Shown here piece by piece: positions 41,956 to 52,900 of a stretch of 64,000 nucleotides of DNA. Under the pieces are notes generated by a model. It saw only the letters and a program-made list of their open reading frames with translations, had not been told where the DNA came from and ran no database searches. Source of the DNA: Rhodocollybia butyracea (Eukaryota; Basidiomycota; Agaricomycetes; Agaricales; Omphalotaceae); contig JADNRY010000008.1 in the NCBI GenBank assembly GCA_015501585.1, forward strand, positions 372,001 through 436,000, written 5' to 3'. A program made the position numbers and the translations under genes. Numbering within the stretch: position 1 is the first letter of the stretch; every line of letters begins with the position of its first letter.

Positions 41956-44900
41956 ATGCCCGCCTGGGACCGTCAGTCACGGCTTTCAAACTTTTTCAGT
42001 TCTCCGGAAAAGTCTTCACCTCGTTCTAGCTCGCGTATCACTCGCTCGTCTTCTCCTTCTTCAATTGGATCCGATGCTTTCCAGGAAACTGGGCCTTTAC
42101 ACCCTGTCATTTTGGGTGTCTGTGCAATGGACGTAAAAGCCAGATCCAGAGCAATGCGGGAGATTCTGATACGAATTGTCGAAAGGTCAAGGGGCACAAT
42201 TGAAGTCAAAGTCTTTGGGGATAAAGTGATTCTAGACGACGGCACGTTTTTCCACAAAAAACGTTATCAAATGATCTAACTCATCCTAGATGTTGAAAAC
42301 TGGCCTCGTTGCGATATTCTTATCTCGTTTTTCTCCACCGATTTTCCCCTGGACAAGGCCATTTCCTACGTAAAACTTCGGAACCCATTTTGCATAAACG
42401 AACTCGTACCACAAGCTTTGTTATGGGACAGACGATTGGTAGCGGCAGTCCTGGATCATCTTAATGTACCTACTCCTAGGCGGCTCGAAGTATCTCGAGA
42501 TGGTGGCCCTAAAATTGATGACACCCTGCGAGACTTTATGAAAGAAAAATTGGGCTTAGTTCTTGGGGAATATCAAGTTACACCAGAAGTTACCCTCAGA
42601 GAGGATGGAAATGCTATCATTATTGACGGTACGATTCTCGAGAAACCATTCGTCGAAAAACCTGTGAGCGGTGAGGACCACAATGTCTACATTTATTTCC
42701 GAGGTGGCGGAGGACGTCGTTTGTTTCGAAAGGTACGTTGTGATATTATCGCCCATGATCAGCTAGTTGTTCAACGAGTCCTCAGGTTGGCAACAAATCC
42801 AGCGACTTGGATCCAGGTTTGAACCATCCAAGAACCGACGGATCCTACATCTACGAGCAGTTTATTGATGTCGACAATTCGGAGGACATTAAAGTGTACA
42901 CTGTTGGAAGAGAGTATACACACGCCGAAACACGAAAATCGCCTTTCGTCGATGGTGTTGTGAGAAGAAATACCGAAGGCAAGGAAATCCGGTATGCCAG
43001 GCCTTCATTTCATGCCAAAGAGACTCAACTTTTGGGCAGTTATATCACGCGGCTGACCGCTGAGGAAAAGGAGTGGGCATCACGTATTTGTGAGGGCTTT
43101 GGCCAACGCGTATGTGGCTATGACATGCTCAGGTGTGACAAGGGTCAAAAGAGTCAGGTCATTGATGTCAATGGGTGGAGTTTTGTGAAAGGAAATGAGT
43201 CGTACTATGGTATGTCTCCTCATGTTTTGTGCGTGCCCGCATGTTGGCAGCCCATCTGTTACCGTTACCCCCCCTTGACATGATTATTTTAGACAAGGCA
43301 GCGGAGATACTTGCATCACTATGCATGCAAGTGTCATCCTCTCCAAGCCGCGCACTCCCAGCCAATGAAAACCCAGCTGAGGACGCTCCCACTTGGCTTT
43401 TGAAGGCCAATGTCACGGTCTTTCGACACGCCGATAGAACACCAAAGCAAAAGTTGAAATTGTGAGTGACTGCACTTGTCGATCTGCATCTCATCATTTT
43501 CGACCAGCAACTTTCCTATTGGCGAACCTTGGACTCAACCCTTTGTTAAACTACTCAACGGTGAAACTGAAGAAATAATACTTCGCGAGAAGGAACAGCT
43601 GACTAAAATCGCGAATGCCGTGAATGAATCAAAGAGTTTGGGTGCAAGTGGCGAAGAACTGGCGAAACTGACCCAACTCAACAGTGCGCTATTTAGCAAA
43701 ATCGACCTGCCCGGAACCAAAGCTCAGTTGAAACCTGTTTATTCCAAGAAGCTGGCTGGTCATGTCAGATCTCTTACCAAACTTACACTGGTCTTTAAAT
43801 GGGGTGGAGAGGTGTTTGTGATCTTTTCGCTTCGAGATTTGGGTATTGACTTATCCAATCAGTTTACTCACGCCGCTCGGTACCAATCAAGAGACTTGGG
43901 CGAGAATATGAAAAAGGATATCTCTATCATGAGTACGTTTTCATGCCGCCTTTGAAATGCTCTTCTGATACATCTACTAGACAAGGAAGTCTTACAAAAT
44001 GTCACTGTAAGTAAATGTCAGGATATTGTTTCAGTTCATTCACTTCTAACCCTAGATATTCACCTCTTCTGAACGACGCGTTATCGCATCCGCGGAAATT
44101 TTCGCTGCCGCGTTGCTGGATCACTATTCTACAGTCTCCTCTTCCAACTCAAGTCCTCATCCCACTCGTGTAGATCACCAAGCGGTTGCTTCTTCAAATT
44201 CTAGTTCCCGCTCCTCTCGCTCCTCTACCGATGGAAATGGCAGCAACTCTAATGTCAACAGTGTTCATGTGAACAAAAACGCACTCAGTCGACAAAACCT
44301 TATGGTTCCGTTACAACTCGTCATTCGCAAGGACCTCCTTGATGACTCCAATGCAGCGAAAGACCTCATGGACGACGTGAAGAAGAGGCTGAAGATCTTG
44401 CTGCGACCTGGAGAATCCGAAAAAAGACCGGAACTGACTTGGCCAAAGAGCATGAAGAAAGAGCCAGTAGAAGTTGTCAGAGAAGTGATCCAGCTGTTGA
44501 GCTCTTTTCGGGATATCATGCGTCATAATTATGAGACTATGGATGTGGACAAGATTCAGGAGCGGTGGTGCTGTGGTGACGAGCCTTGGCTGTTCAGGGA
44601 GCGATGGGAAAAGCTTTTCGAAGACTTTTGTGATGTTGAACAGAAAAAGTTTGATCCATCTAGGGTAAATTTCACTTTCATATACGAGGCTTCAGGTCTA
44701 AAGAAATCGCGTAGGTCTCAGAGTTGTATGACACGATCAAATACTGTGCACTTCACCACCGACCATTCTTGTTCTCGATCTTCAATGAACGACAAACTGA
44801 AGATCCTCAACAGCAGGATCGAAGATTACACGAACTCTATGGACGCGCAAAGGCTCTTTTCGATCTCGTTGCCCCGCAGGAGTATGGTATCGATCCCGAT

Positions 44901-45607
44901 GAAAAGTTCGTCTTTTCAATGATTTTGCCCTTTATCTCATTGTGGATTTTTCTAGAGAGGAGATCGGCGTTCTCACGTCTCTACCCCTTCTTCAAAATGT
45001 TGTACGAGACCTTGAAGCCGCGCGCAACAACGGCGAAAGTTCTTTAACACTGTATTTCACCAAAGAGAGCCACATACACACGTTGGTGAACCTCGTCTTG
45101 ACATCTGGATTACCCATTGCCAATCGCCGGATACCAGAGCTAGATTACTGTGTAGGTGCTGTTGTCTGAATTCTAGACTAATACTAAAGGTTTTTTCTTG
45201 CAGTCCCACATCACATTCGAGCTGTATGAACGTAATCACGGGCGAGGTAAATCTGACAAGGAGTATTCTATCAAGCTTTCTTTGAGCGAAGGAGCACACT
45301 CTTCTAATGTACTGGATTCAACATTAGATGCACGGCATTCCCTAAATGTACAGCAGCGAAGGTGTGTTATGTTGTACAAACCACAGGCTCAAGCTAATCA
45401 CCTTCTTTGCTGTAGAAAATTGACACAGCACCTCCCATATAGCCTTGTTATCGAAAAACTATCAAAACACTTTCATAGGTTAACAGATGTAAGTGATTAC
45501 ACAAACCCAGATTGTTATTCTTGCTTATTGTTGTTCAGGAGGATGTTGATCCTGATGGTGAATTTGAGACCGTGGAAGCCATACCCAGTGCCATGTCCAT
45601 ACTATAG
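41956..45607 (+). CDS. VIP1: Inositol hexakisphosphate/diphosphoinositol-pentakisphosphate kinase (Vip1/Asp1)
   Basis: Makes inositol pyrophosphates (1-InsP7, InsP8). Two domains. The ATP-grasp kinase has [110 protein letters not shown] and [19 protein letters not shown]. The histidine-phosphatase-like domain starts with [14 protein letters not shown] and continues through [42 protein letters not shown] and [11 protein letters not shown]. Around 44113-44270 a Ser/Asn-rich insert interrupts the second domain. The intron at 42242-42289 seems to use a GC donor, because only that join gives VILDDDVENWP. About 12 exons, stop TAG 45605-45607. Converges on the FTS-like gene with 57 bp between. Confidence 0.94.
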
Positions 45608-45664
45608 ACGAGACTAATGTACATTAATCCCCAAATTCAAGCAGATACATGAACCATACCTAAT

Positions 45665-46594
45665 TTAATCCAACTGCCACTCCTTGAGACCAAATTTTTC
45701 CCGCTCCTCCTTCAAAATCTTTGACTTGAGCCTGATGAATTGCATCCCATGAGAAGGCTTTCCTTTTGTAGGTTGACCTTTGTCGTACAAAGCCGATGCA
45801 GAATGTGACAGCGATGCCGTCTGCGTCGCGAGAGCAGCAAAGGAAGTAGTGGATTCATGATATCTACGCGTGTTTTTAATGAGAGCACCGGAAGAAAGGT
45901 GGGTACATACAATCTGAACAAAAAAATTGGGCTAGCACGTTATTGTTAAATATATAGACGCACGTATAAGCTTCCTTATTCAAGCAATCGGCCTCTTCTA
46001 TCTTGTCCAAAACATCCCGTTTGAAAGCGGCTTTGACAAAATGTAATACATCGAATACATGATGCTGATTTGGTCTATCAAAATTCGCGTCAGGTCGCTG
46101 TTCTGTGATAGCTGGACAATCGCCAGAAGCTTACAGCCATGTCCGAATCTGAGGTGTCAGAGAGAATATTCCAGCTGGCGAAATCAGTGGATGGAACACT
46201 TCGTTGATGAACTGGACTGTAGGAGGACGCTCGGGGTAGTTTGGAGGAAAGATTATTCGGAATTTGAGTACACTATCCGAGTAATATCCTAAAGTCTTTC
46301 AGAGATTTGTAGTATGCAGAAAGAGCCTGAACTAACAAACTTGCCTTGGTGAACAAATAATACTGCATCCCATATCATCAAAGTTTCTGTGCTGGGTACA
46401 ACATAAATTCCCAAAGGGCAGTGTGATAGATTCCTTAAAGATGCATATTCTAGTGCAATTGCTGCACGAGCCGGTGAGGTTGGAGCCTCGGTGGGCTGGG
46501 AAACAGATTTAGACGGACGGTGAGCAGGACGTGAAAGAGGATTGAACATAATGCGATTAGCGCCGAGGAAGCGCCAGTGTCGGGCGCCTGACAT
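45665..46594 (-). CDS. FTS/AKTIP-like ubiquitin E2 variant (catalytically dead)
   Basis: UBC-fold protein matching animal FTS/AKTIP in order: ALEYASLRNL, CPLGIYVVPSTETLMIWDAVLFVHQG, SDSVLKFRIIFPPNYPERPPTVQF, VFHPLISPAGIFSL, then TWLPNQHHVFDVLHFVKAAFKRDV, EADCLNKEAY, HGMQFIRLKSKILKEEREKFGLKEW. The E2 active-site Cys position (in GIFSLTPQ) is not Cys, so it cannot form a ubiquitin thioester. In animals FTS binds Hook proteins and dynein for vesicle transport, and in filamentous fungi the FTS-Hook-FHIP complex moves early endosomes; that role is inferred here. Four or five exons. ATG 46594 is used, but the frame is open upstream (ERVEGEFVNV), so an extra 5' exon is possible. Confidence 0.82.
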
Positions 46595-46917
46595 GACATT
46601 CACAAATTCTCCTTCAACTCGTTCTTTCCAGTGTTGTGTAGATCAAAAAATGAAACACTTGAAGTCTTGAACTTACAATTCTCCCCGCTTGTTAGTCCAC
46701 TTACTACTCCACACTGAGAATGGGCCTCAGCATTGCTCACAACGCATCGTTCCCGTGATTCCCAATTTCTGAGCTCCCACCGGGTCTTTTTTGAGGGAAA
46801 AAGCCATCCCTATTCAATCAAGTGCCGGTCGCGGATAGTCCATAACCGGAATGGGCTACAATAGTACAAGTCTTCCGAAAGCCATATGATCATTAAGCCT
46901 TTGTCTCCTTCACATCC
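46595..46917. other. Intergenic, divergent promoters
   Basis: Between the FTS-like gene and the acyl-CoA ligase. It may include a first exon of the FTS-like gene (open frame to about 46640). Nothing else was recognised. Confidence 0.4.
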
Positions 46918-49813
46918 ATGGTCTTCACACCCAAACGCTCGGTGGAAGAGTGTAATCCCTTTCCTTCTTTTCTCTGACCTGGAACTGACGTTCTAGCAGG
47001 CAACCGAATCATCACAGCTCCTGGTGCTCTGCACGAGCTGGAACATCGAGTATGTATTGACTCTGGCTTGCTGATTGTTGCATTGAGAAGGCCTCGACAG
47101 GTCATCAATGGGTCAGTACAGCGCGTTTACAAGAACCTATGGCCTTCTCTGCGTGTGAGGACCTAGCCAATACTTCTCGTCGAACCGGTTTTAAATTTCC
47201 TTCTCGGTGGTACAGGTATTCTGGCTTGAAGTATGCAAGCTCCATCAAGACAAGATGTACATCGTATACGAGAATGAACGTTTTACGTTTCAGCAAATGC
47301 TCGAAAAGAGCGTGAAAGCAGCTGCTATGCTTCGGAAATCTTATAACGTGCAGAAAGGTAGATATTCACATTTCCATTTTACAAGCTTGATTTAATGCGA
47401 GTCGGTGTAGGTGATAGGGTGGGGATATGTTCACGAAATTATATCGAGTATCTGGTCGTATTCTGGGGTGCCGTGAGTAAAGTTGATTCCGAGCAGGAAG
47501 GAGACGCCGGTTAACTATCCCCTTAGATCTTATTGGTGCTGTACCAGTTATGGTTAACGCGTATGTCGGACATTTCCTCAAAGTTGAGCAATTGAGCACT
47601 CATGTCCTTCTCCCAAAGGTGGCTTCCGGTCGACACTTTAGAATTCTGTATCATCTACACCGACTGCAAAGTCTTACTCTTAGATTCTGAACGTGCTGAT
47701 GTCCTCGAGAAATCCATACAGAGGATCGTCAAGCAGAACTCCATGACGGGGGTCCTTGTTTTCAGGACTCATGAAGGGAGAGGATCCTGGCAAGGGATGT
47801 CTTCGTGGACCGAGATGTTGCGGAGATACGAGGAGGTTAACACGAGTGCGATTTTAAAGGAGGACCCTGGGATTCTACCTGAGGATAACGCAGCAATTTA
47901 TTTTACTTCTGGGACTACGGGTCGGCCAAGTGTGTATAGCGCCTACTACACTGATTGCTATGTCTTTACTGATGCGATACAGAGGGAGTTTTGAGTACCC
48001 AAAGGCAATACCTTACGAATGCGTTCAATGTATTGTGCCTCCCAAGTGATCAACTGAAACCCGTACACTGACTACATTTTCCAGGCATTGATCGGTACAA
48101 TGAGAAATACCCTACGTAAAGGGGAGAGCTTGGATCAACCAATACCAGATGAACCTCAGAAAGGTTTTCTTATTTCTGTTCCATTTTTCCATGTTACTGG
48201 AACGACCAGTCAAGCGGTGAGCACTGATTGTTTTCACCCAAATAACTGGTCGTCTCAACCGATTCAGCTGCTTGCGACACTGAGAGGGATCAAGATTGTT
48301 CTTATTCGAAAATGGTCAACACAAGAGGGTGAGCGCAGGAAGTATTCTTCGTGGATATCCCGCTAACCTAGGTCGTACTTTCTTAGCCGTCAGGTACGCA
48401 CCACGGCAACCCAGTCATGAAAATACTCATTTCGTTGTGCAGGTTGATTAGAAAAGAAAACATCGCTATCGCAGGCGGGGTTCCAGCCATGGTCAATGAG
48501 CTCGTAGATACAGGTGGTTTCGCGCTGGATAGTTTAAATTTTGGGGGGGCCCCTTCATCAGTAAGGGGGCATTTTGATCTCCACTACTGGAAAACTGACA
48601 GGACATTCGCAGATATTATTAGGAGAGAAGCTCAAGTCCTCACTTCCGAATACTATATTGCAAGTTGATAATGTTGTTATATGTTTTTCTTCTGCTCATA
48701 CAGTTCCACAGGAGTCAAGGATACGGTATGACTGAAACTAACAGTATAGCCGTCAGTATAACTGGCGTGGACTGCGAAATTAGGCCAGGCAGCACGTACG
48801 TGCCAACATTATTCCTTGTGATTTTGATATATATTTCGTGTGTAGGGGTCTCCCAACTCCTGTCAACGATCTCTTGATAATGGATCCTGAAACGCTGAAG
48901 GAGGTTCCTGTCGGGAGCGTTGGTGAGGTATGGATGAAAGGTGTGAATGTGATGCAAGGATATTGGAAGGACGAGGAGGCTACGACACGGGCTATGACTA
49001 CGGATGGGTGGTTGAGGTGTGTCATACCAACTGTTACTCAACCTTTTTCGGACCTCATAGGGTCGCATAGGTCCGGAGATCTTGGTTATGTAGACGAGGA
49101 AGGATTTTTGTTTATCAAAGATCGTCTAAAGGATATCATCGTCAGTGGATCGATCTACTATAATCCAGCGCGGTGAGCTAATCAACTGCACAGATTCGGG
49201 GAGGCGAGAACATTGTACGTCAGAAACTGAACTCAAAGAAAACAACTTTTACCTACCAGCCTTGGTGCAGGACTCGGTATCTGTAGAGAACGCGGTGTAT
49301 GCCCATCCAGGTGAATATCGAGAATATAGTATTGAGGATAAAATCTAAATACCTCATTCAAGCGATACAAGAGGCGGGTGCGATTGGGGTGCCTGATGAA
49401 CGTTTGGGCGAGCTTGTGGCCGGTGAGTGAATCGTCGCGCACGCCTTCAAGGCAAGGATCTTGATCTGAATCCAGTGGTGGCCTCTCTCAAACCCAATAG
49501 TGGCACAGTGAGTGAAGAAGAAGTCATATCGGTAACACGCAAATCGTAGGTGACCTCAGTTGATGTTTAGTTCAAATAATAATCATTTTTTGCGTAGGCT
49601 TCCTAAATTTGCGGTGCCTGTTATGGTCATCCTAAAAGCCGAGCCTTTGGGTACGAATTTTTATTTCTTTTCAGGTAATTCGAGCTTTTGCTGAATCAGA
49701 TGTCCGTAGAGCATACGCCATCGGGTAAGATCATCAAAACAGTCTTGCGTCAACTGGCCAAGGAAACCTGGAAGCAACGAGAGGGCCACAAGGCAAACAA
49801 GGCAAAGTTATGA
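46918..49813 (+). CDS. AMP-forming acyl-CoA synthetase, peroxisomal signal
   Basis: Class I adenylate-forming enzyme. About 15 short exons give MVFTPKRSVEECNRIITAP, QRVYKNLWPSLRVFWL, YIVYENERFTFQQMLEKS, GDRVGICSRNYIEYLV, then motif A3 YFTSGTTGRPKG, FFHVTGTTSQ, NIAIAGGVPAMVNELV, LNFGGAPSS, motif A5 SQGYGMTET, GSVGEVWMKGVNVMQGYW, A7/A8 [28 protein letters not shown] with GGENI, HPAIQEAGAIGVPDERLGELV and A10 PSGKIIKTVLRQ with the catalytic Lys. The reaction is ATP-dependent thioesterification of a carboxylic acid to CoA. The last residues, KANKAKL, are a canonical PTS1, so peroxisomal location and a fatty or aromatic acid substrate are likely. Two places look like frameshifts (about 48560 and 49135) but resolve as introns with acceptors at CGCAG (about 48613) and CACAG (about 49192). 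Confidence 0.9.
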
Positions 49814-49973
49814 ATGTTGCCAGAGTACTGTATATATACTTGTCATTGGTTACTTGTTATAAATTGTCTTCACGTAGCACGTGTATCTGCTTCATGACTT
49901 GACCGAGTCCGCTTATGGAAACAGGCTCTGGAATTGCTTAAGCTTTTACGACTTTTACGATTTCTCTGTCCTC

Positions 49974-52900
49974 ATGCAACGCTCAGATTCGGTCTCTTCC
50001 AGTTCCTCGAATCCCGCATCCAGACCCGTTTCATCCTCAGGTGCCTTTGCCTATCAAACCAGATTACTTGAACGGACCTCATCGTCATCCAGAGGCTCAA
50101 TTTCTCGAAGCAATTCGCAGTCCAGTAATGTTTTAGTTAATCCAACAGGGTCTTCTTCTTCCTCAGTAGCAAGACGATGGACTCCTGGTCACCGTGTTGC
50201 CAACAGTCTGGATGCTGTTCGGGGCAAATGGGAAGAGCGCGCGAGAGAAAATGCCATCGACGAAAGCCCAGCCATTTCTCCTACGCCAACGAGAACTACA
50301 TCGTTTTCTCGGGTTCAGAATTCTGTAGATTCATCTCCACAGCTAGAGCGAACACCGACATATCTCAAGAAATTCACGAGCTCATCAGTACCATCGCCGA
50401 TTATTGCGACGCCTCTTTCGCCAAACAGTACAGGAGTTACTGTTGAATCTGACTCGCCGTCTCCGACATTGGGCCCTCAGCGAATTCATCTACCATCTTA
50501 TGACCATTCCTCCAGGTCTGCCGGAGTCATCACTTCTCCTCCTCAACAAACTTCCCCTCCTCGACGTAACACTGTCGATTTCAGTTCTCTGAAGCGTTTA
50601 AATCCATCAGTCTCTTCAACACCCCCTGATCTGACTCTTATCTCTACGCCAACTTCAGTACAACGTCGTCCAACCTCCCTCTACAGCCGGCCCTCTGTCT
50701 CTTCAGACAGGGTTAAACAGCAATCGACAGGAAGCTCACCTGTGATTCCAACTTCCCCAACTTCCCCTTCTATAACCGCCCCATCACCGTCCTCGTCATC
50801 TAGTCCCATGTTTCCGAGCACATACAAGAGTTCATATATGCAGACCCGATCCAAGTATGGCAGTACTTTGTCTGCTGGCGGCCGTAGATTTGGCAAGCAT
50901 TTGCCTCGAATAGCCAGCGGCGACACCGAAGATCATATTGAGGAGAAGGAGAAGCCAAGAGAGCCTCCAACGACCAGGGCAGATAAACGTGCGATGCGCC
51001 GTGATGGAAACTTTGAAAGTATACCGCAGAGGGTCCAGACACTTGATGTGCCTGACGCCGATGCTGTAGTTGGTATTCCCGGGAGAATGCGATTATCTCG
51101 AAACAAAGCTCCTAATGCACCAGTACCTCTCCCATCAGCTCGTTTGGCAAGAGGACTCTGGGCAGACACACAACGGCATCTCATACAGGCGTATGAGTAT
51201 TTATGTCATGTTGGTGAAGCCCAGCAGTGGATCGAGGGTTGTCTGGATGAGGAACTTGGATTTGGAGTTGTCGAGATGGAGGATGGATTGCGAAATGGCG
51301 TTGTGCTTGCAAAGCTTGTTAGAGTATTCCAGGGAGAAGGTGTAGTGAGGCGAATATACGAGGTGCGTTGCATATGCCTTTTCTCAGAAACTATGCTTAT
51401 TCTATCGTTTAGGCTCCTAAACTTGATTTTCGACATTCAGATAATATCAATCATTTCTTTATCTTCGTCCGACATGTTGGATTGCCCGAGGTCGGCAGAT
51501 TCTGTTTCAGACTGGGACCATTCTAATTTCTTAATAGTGCTTCATTTTTGAGCTTACTGATCTGTATGAGAAGAAAAATCTACCCAAAGTCATATATTGT
51601 ATTCACGCGCTTAGGTGAGTACTTTTCTGCTAACGTCGATCCTTTTGTTCAATGCTTTGTAATAGTCACTTGCTGGCGCGACGTGGATTGGCTGAACGCA
51701 TTGGTAACTTGCTTGGTCAACTACAATTCTCCGATGACCAGCTTCAAGCAACCCAGAAAGGTCTCACCGCCTCCGGTGTCCCTATGCCCAACTTTGGAAA
51801 TGTCGGACGCGAACTCGCCAAAGAGATAAACGAGGAACCTGAAGTAGAAGTTGAGACTGAAGATGAGCGTGAGTGTTGACCTACTTCCCGACAAGCTTTT
51901 TTCAAGCATGATGCAGGTCGTGATCGTTTACTATTGGAAAATGAGGCATCCATAACAGTTTTCCAGGCTGTTGCCCGTGGATACCTTGCCCGGGAGGCTC
52001 AAGCGACGCTACACGGACGCTTACAATTAAGTGGTGCTAACATTATCAAAATCCAAGCGCATTGTAGAGCGGTGATGACTAGGAGGCGCGTGTCACAGCA
52101 ACGTAAAGCACGCCACGACCTTCGTCCATGGGTAATAGCCTTACAGTCTCAGATACGTGCTGTACTATCCCGCAAGAGGATGCATGCGCTTCTCTCCCGG
52201 TTAGAGAGTTCCTCGGCATCTGTTGTCAAACTTCAAGGTCAGCTTCGTGGTGTACTGCAGCGACGTCGATACAAACGTATCCGAGCTGCCCTTCGGAATA
52301 GCAAGCAAGTTTTCGTGAAAATACAATCGATAGCGCGCGCGAACCTTGCTCGTCAAACTCACAAAGAGTTGGCGCGAACATTCTCCCACCCTGAAGTACT
52401 TTATTCTATCGCCGCTTTCCAAGCTCAGGCGAGAGCAGCTTTGTATCGGCGGAAGTTTGCCCAGCGTGTCGCGCTGATGTATCGTCTTTCACCGTGCTAT
52501 ACTGCCTTGCAAGCCCACTGCCGAGGAGTCTTGATTAGGAGACAGATGAGGAAACAGATGGCAAAGCTTGAGGACGTGAGCCAGACGGTGGTGCGTATCC
52601 AGGCTGCCGTTAGGACGTACCTTGCCAGGAAACGTCTTCTTCGTCTTATTCGAGGCTTGAGGAATGCTACACCTTTAATTCTTGGCTTCCAAGCGCGTGC
52701 AAGGGCCGGTCTCGCTCGTCAAAAGCACGAAAATCTGCACGCAGCATTATCGGAGGTTAGGACAATCAATGCTGTCAGTGGAATGCAATCACTAGCTCGT
52801 GCAGCTCTCGCGCGCAACCGACACCGTGAAATTGCACGGAAACTCGACTTTGTCGCTCCGGATGTTGTTGGAGTGCAAGCTGCTGCTCGAGGTGTCCTAG

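Noticed and set aside
48540..48720. Apparent frameshift in the acyl-CoA ligase after LNFGGAPSS
   Set aside because: An intron from the GTAAGG donor to the CGCAG acceptor restores a plausible exon (LLGEKLKSSLPNTILQ) that joins to SQGYGMTET, so no lesion is needed.
49120..49220. Apparent break between KDIIVSG and GGENI in the ligase
   Set aside because: Splicing at GTCAGT to CACAG gives KDIIIRGGENI with normal length.
16332..49813. A secondary-metabolite cluster around the protease, ligase and transporter
   Set aside because: No core synthase, P450 or pathway regulator is present, and the genes between are housekeeping.
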